Assembly (NCBI RefSeq): GCF_020991275.1
Contig: NZ_JAJLQY010000010.1
Coordinates: 248,001 to 312,000, forward strand
Direction: 5' to 3'
Length of the DNA stretch: 64,000 nucleotides
Origin: Actinocorallia sp. API 0066
Lineage (GTDB): Bacteria > Actinomycetota > Actinomycetes > Streptosporangiales > Streptosporangiaceae
Numbering within the stretch: position 1 is the first letter of the stretch; each line of letters begins with the position of its first letter. The notes under the pieces are model-generated. The model made no database searches, was not told the origin of the DNA, and was given only the letters and a program-made list of their open reading frames with translations. Of the stretch, positions 61,438 through 64,000 are shown one piece after another. The position numbers and the translations under genes are program-made.

Positions 61438-62967
61438 ATGCGGGTGCTGGTCACGGGGGCGTCCGGGTACATCGGCGGCAGGCTCGTGCCCGAGCTGCTC
61501 GCCGCCGGACACCGGGTGCGGTGCGTCTCCCGCCGTCCGGAGGGCCTGCGCGGCCAGCCCTGGGCGGGCGACGTGGAGACGGCGACGGCCGACGTGCGCG
61601 ACGCGAAAGCCATCGAGGCGGCTTTGCACGGTATGGATGTCGCCTACTACCTCGTACACGCGATGGGCGCGGGGGGTGACTTCGAGGGCCGTGACAGGGA
61701 GGCCGCCTCCACGTTCGCGGGGGCGGCCGCCAGGGCGGGCGTCACCAGGATCATCTACCTGGGCGGCCTCGCCTCCGGCGGCACGATCTCCCCGCATCTG
61801 CGGTCGCGCAACGAGGTCGGCGAGATCCTGCTGGCCGGGGAGGCGCCCGCGATCGTGCTGCGCGCCGCGATGATCATCGGCTCCGGCTCCGCCTCGTTCG
61901 AGATGCTCCGGCACCTCACCGAGCGGCTCCCCGTCATGATCACGCCGCGCTGGGTGGAGACGCGGATCCAGCCGATCGCGGTGCGCGACGTGCTGCGGTA
62001 CCTGACGGCGTGCGCGGCGATCCCCGGCATCGTCCGTGGCTCGTTCGACATCGGCGGCCCCGATGTCCTGACATATGCGGAGATGATCCAGCGGTACGCG
62101 GCGATCGCCGGGCTGCCGCGACGGCTGATCGTGCCCGTCCCGGTCCTCACGCCCGCGCTGTCGAGCCACTGGGTCGGGCTGGTCACCCCGGTGCCGCGCG
62201 CCCTCGCCCGTCCCCTCGTGGAGGGCCTCAGGACCGAGGTCGTCTGCCGCGACCACACGATCCGGGCGCTGGTGCCCGACCCGCCCGAGGGGCAGCTCGG
62301 CTTCGACGAGGCCGTCGAACTCGCGCTCCGGCGGATCCAGGAGGCGGCGGTGGCCACCCGCTGGTCGTCGGCCGCGACACCCGGCAGGCCCAGCGACCCG
62401 CTCCCCAACGACCCCGACTGGGCGGGCGGCAGCCTCTACATCGACGAACGCACCGCCGTCACCCGGGCGCCCGCCTCCGCCGTCTGGCGGGTCGTCGAAG
62501 GCATCGGCGGCGACAACGGCTGGTACTCGCTGCCCGTCGCCTGGCGGCTGCGCGGCGCCCTCGACCGGCTCGTCGGCGGCGTCGGCCTGCGCCGTGGGCG
62601 GCGCGACCCCGCACGGCTCCGCGTCGGCGACGCGCTGGACTTCTGGCGGGTCGAGGAGGTCGTGCCCGGCGCGCTGCTGCGACTGCGCGCCGAGATGATG
62701 CTGCCCGGCCTCGCCTGGCTGGAACTCGGCGTCCACGAGGCGCGCGGCCGCACCGTGCTGCGGCAGCGCGCCGTGTTCCACCCGCACGGGCTGCTCGGGC
62801 ACCTGTACTGGAAGGCGCTGACGCCGTTCCACGGCGTCATCTTCGGGCGGATGCCGCACAACATCCTCCGGGCGGCCGAGCGTCAGGCGTCCTCGGCCGG
62901 CTCGCTCTCGCGGAACACAGAACGCATCACCAGCGGCGAGAGGAAGAGCAGCAGCAGCGCCAGGTAG
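61438..62967 (+). CDS. SDR-type NAD(P)-binding protein with C-terminal DUF2867
   Basis: 509 residues from ATG 61438. Residues 1-330 are an extended/atypical SDR (VLVTGASGYIGGRLVPELLAAGHRVRCVSRRPE, IIYLGGLAS), and 335-500 form DUF2867 (AVWRVVEGIGGDNGWYSLPVAWRLRGALDRLVGG...GDALDFWRVEEV). A common actinobacterial fusion of unknown reaction. Its final 85 bases overlap the TMEM175-like gene on the other strand; the tail (about 28 residues) is Ser-rich and may be dispensable. Confidence 0.88.
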   Translation: MRVLVTGASGYIGGRLVPELLAAGHRVRCVSRRPEGLRGQPWAGDVETATADVRDAKAIEAALHGMDVAYYLVHAMGAGGDFEGRDREAASTFAGAAARAGVTRIIYLGGLASGGTISPHLRSRNEVGEILLAGEAPAIVLRAAMIIGSGSASFEMLRHLTERLPVMITPRWVETRIQPIAVRDVLRYLTACAAIPGIVRGSFDIGGPDVLTYAEMIQRYAAIAGLPRRLIVPVPVLTPALSSHWVGLVTPVPRALARPLVEGLRTEVVCRDHTIRALVPDPPEGQLGFDEAVELALRRIQEAAVATRWSSAATPGRPSDPLPNDPDWAGGSLYIDERTAVTRAPASAVWRVVEGIGGDNGWYSLPVAWRLRGALDRLVGGVGLRRGRRDPARLRVGDALDFWRVEEVVPGALLRLRAEMMLPGLAWLELGVHEARGRTVLRQRAVFHPHGLLGHLYWKALTPFHGVIFGRMPHNILRAAERQASSAGSLSRNTERITSGERKSSSSAR

Positions 62968-63506
62968 GTGACGCCGGGGACGGTCGAGGACAGCAGGAGG
63001 GCGAGCGCCAGCAGACCCGTCGCGGTCGCCGACGAGAGCACGTCGTACCTGCTCAGCGGGTGGTCGGGACGGGCGATGCCGGGCGTCGCGCGGATGATGG
63101 ACGCCATGAGGGTCTGGCAGGCGCTCGCGGCGAGGATCGTGCCGATGTAGACGCCGGCGGTGAACCTGTCGTCCGTCGGGTAGGCCGCGGTCATCTCGGT
63201 GGGGAACGGCAGCCAGACGATCGTCAGCACCCACACGAGGTTCCACCACATCAGCCGCCTGTCGTAGGCCCTGACGTGCTGGAACAGGTGGTGGTGCACC
63301 ACCCAGAGCCGGGCGATCACCACAAAGCTCAGCAGGAACCCGGAGATCTGCCTGCCGTTCCTGGCGAGGAACTCCCGCGCCGACCCAGCCTCCTCGGCGT
63401 GCTCGCCGACGGCGTCGACGAGCGGCAGCACCAGCAGGGTGAGGGCGATCGCCACCACCGCGTCGGTGAAGTTGACGAGCCTGTCGGACTCCCTGAACGT
63501 CGCCAT
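62883..63506 (-). CDS. TMEM175-family potassium channel-like protein (DUF1211)
   Basis: 207 residues. The signature RLVNFTDAVVAIALTLLVLPL in the first helix carries the F-S/T-D motif that forms the selectivity region of TMEM175-type channels. Six membrane helices follow, with conserved VVHHHLFQHV and LVWVLTIVWLPFPTEM. Prokaryotic members form tetrameric potassium channels. It converges and overlaps with the SDR-DUF2867 gene. Confidence 0.87.
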   Translation of the reverse strand: MATFRESDRLVNFTDAVVAIALTLLVLPLVDAVGEHAEEAGSAREFLARNGRQISGFLLSFVVIARLWVVHHHLFQHVRAYDRRLMWWNLVWVLTIVWLPFPTEMTAAYPTDDRFTAGVYIGTILAASACQTLMASIIRATPGIARPDHPLSRYDVLSSATATGLLALALLLSSTVPGVTYLALLLLFLSPLVMRSVFRESEPAEDA

Positions 63507-63599
63507 CCCGTCACGCTAGTGCGCCCCACCCCGCACCCCCGGTAATCGTCCCCCCAAGTCCCCCACGGGTCGCCCCACCCCTTTGATTGGCTCACCCCC

Positions 63600-64000
63600 A
63601 TGGACGTCCACACCGCCATGGCCCCACCCCCGGCCACCCCCTCCTCCGCGAACGCCAACGCCTCCACGGACGTCCCCGCCCACCCCGCCGCGCTGGTCGC
63701 CGCCCCCGCCGACGCCCTCCCTCCCCTCCCGGCCTGGTGCGCCGCCGAACTCGCCGCCCGCGCCCGAACCCGTCACCGCCTCCGCCTCCTCCTCCGCGCC
63801 GCCCTCTCCACGCTCCTCCTCACCTCCGGCACCGCCCTCCTCTGGACCAGGGTCCTCCACCCCGCCCCACCCGCCCGTTCCGCCCACCCGGCTTCCATCA
63901 CCCCCGCCTCTCCCCTCCCCCCACCGCCCGTCATCGTCGACTACACCCCCACCGCCGCCAGCACCCCCAACCCCGTCCTCCCCGCCCTCCCCGCCCCCGC
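63600..64000 (+). CDS. Pro/Ala-rich membrane protein, 3' truncated by the window edge
   Basis: An open frame from ATG 63600 to the window end (133 codons) with no stop. Third positions are strongly C-biased. The product starts with a Pro/Ala-rich stretch, has a basic patch (ARARTRHRLRLLLR) and one membrane helix (AALSTLLLTSGTALLW), then a Pro/Ser/Thr-rich segment. This looks like a single-pass protein with an extracytoplasmic domain beyond the edge. No family recognised. Confidence 0.5.
   Translation, partial: MDVHTAMAPPPATPSSANANASTDVPAHPAALVAAPADALPPLPAWCAAELAARARTRHRLRLLLRAALSTLLLTSGTALLWTRVLHPAPPARSAHPASITPASPLPPPPVIVDYTPTAASTPNPVLPALPAP

Noticed and set aside
1-64000. tRNA, rRNA, CRISPR arrays, transposases or phage genes
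   Set aside because: I looked in the larger gaps and along the island borders and saw no tRNA-like cloverleaf, repeat-spacer pattern, transposase or integrase motif, and no attachment-site repeats.

Overview
The window is chromosomal DNA from a very GC-rich, differentiating actinomycete. BldC, a WhiB-family regulator, DUF3073, a Spo0M homologue, heavy use of GTG/TTG starts and leaderless-looking genes all point that way. The DUF3073 - valine dehydrogenase - bldC order beside the purine genes resembles the Streptomyces coelicolor core. Gene content and style suggest Streptosporangiales (for example Thermomonosporaceae/Actinomadura-like), but genus is inference. I found no rRNA, tRNA, CRISPR array, insertion sequence or phage gene.

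Layout. 1-6.4 kb: end of a membrane protein, a cysteine-rich zinc-finger gene in two frames, pyrD, a methyltransferase, a YdcF-like protein, DUF3073 and valine dehydrogenase. 6.4-10.6 kb: a long bldC leader, bldC, TetR and LacI regulators, a small conserved protein and a lipoprotein amidase. 10.6-21.2 kb: purine genes on the minus strand (purM, purF, then purL, purQ, purS) interleaved with a serine/threonine kinase, a secreted M15-like peptidase, a flavin reductase and an anti-sigma-type ATPase. 21.3-38.5 kb: two paralogous repeat/membrane proteins, a branched-chain 2-oxoacid dehydrogenase operon, a TetR/oxidoreductase pair with shared operators, an acyl-CoA dehydrogenase, spo0M, a rhomboid protease, whiB and several acetyltransferases and small enzymes.

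38.5-55.3 kb is the accessory island and the main discovery. It holds two radical SAM/SPASM peptide maturases of the FxsB type. Each has a short gene nearby whose product carries the same F-D-N-[K/R]-M motif, which suggests two ribosomal peptide precursors. With them are a free-standing NB-ARC/TPR protein (FxsT type), a second STAND-like ATPase, an MFS exporter, and a vWA-MoxR-VMAP conflict cassette: a VMAP protein with an effector-associated domain, a MoxR ATPase, and a 1354-residue vWA/NB-ARC/TPR fusion. A nucleotidyl-cyclase-like protein carries a matching effector-associated domain. The arrangement suggests a signalling or defence/kin-recognition device in which a modified peptide and a cyclase-type effector are tied to NTP-dependent switches. 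That function is inferred.

55.3-64 kb returns to housekeeping and transport: DUF485 plus an acetate-type symporter, a flavin reductase, a small tyrosine phosphatase, an ArsR/CDF metal-efflux pair, a DMT exporter behind a structured leader with a Tyr-Trp leader peptide, an SDR-DUF2867 protein, a TMEM175-type channel and a truncated Pro/Ala-rich membrane protein.
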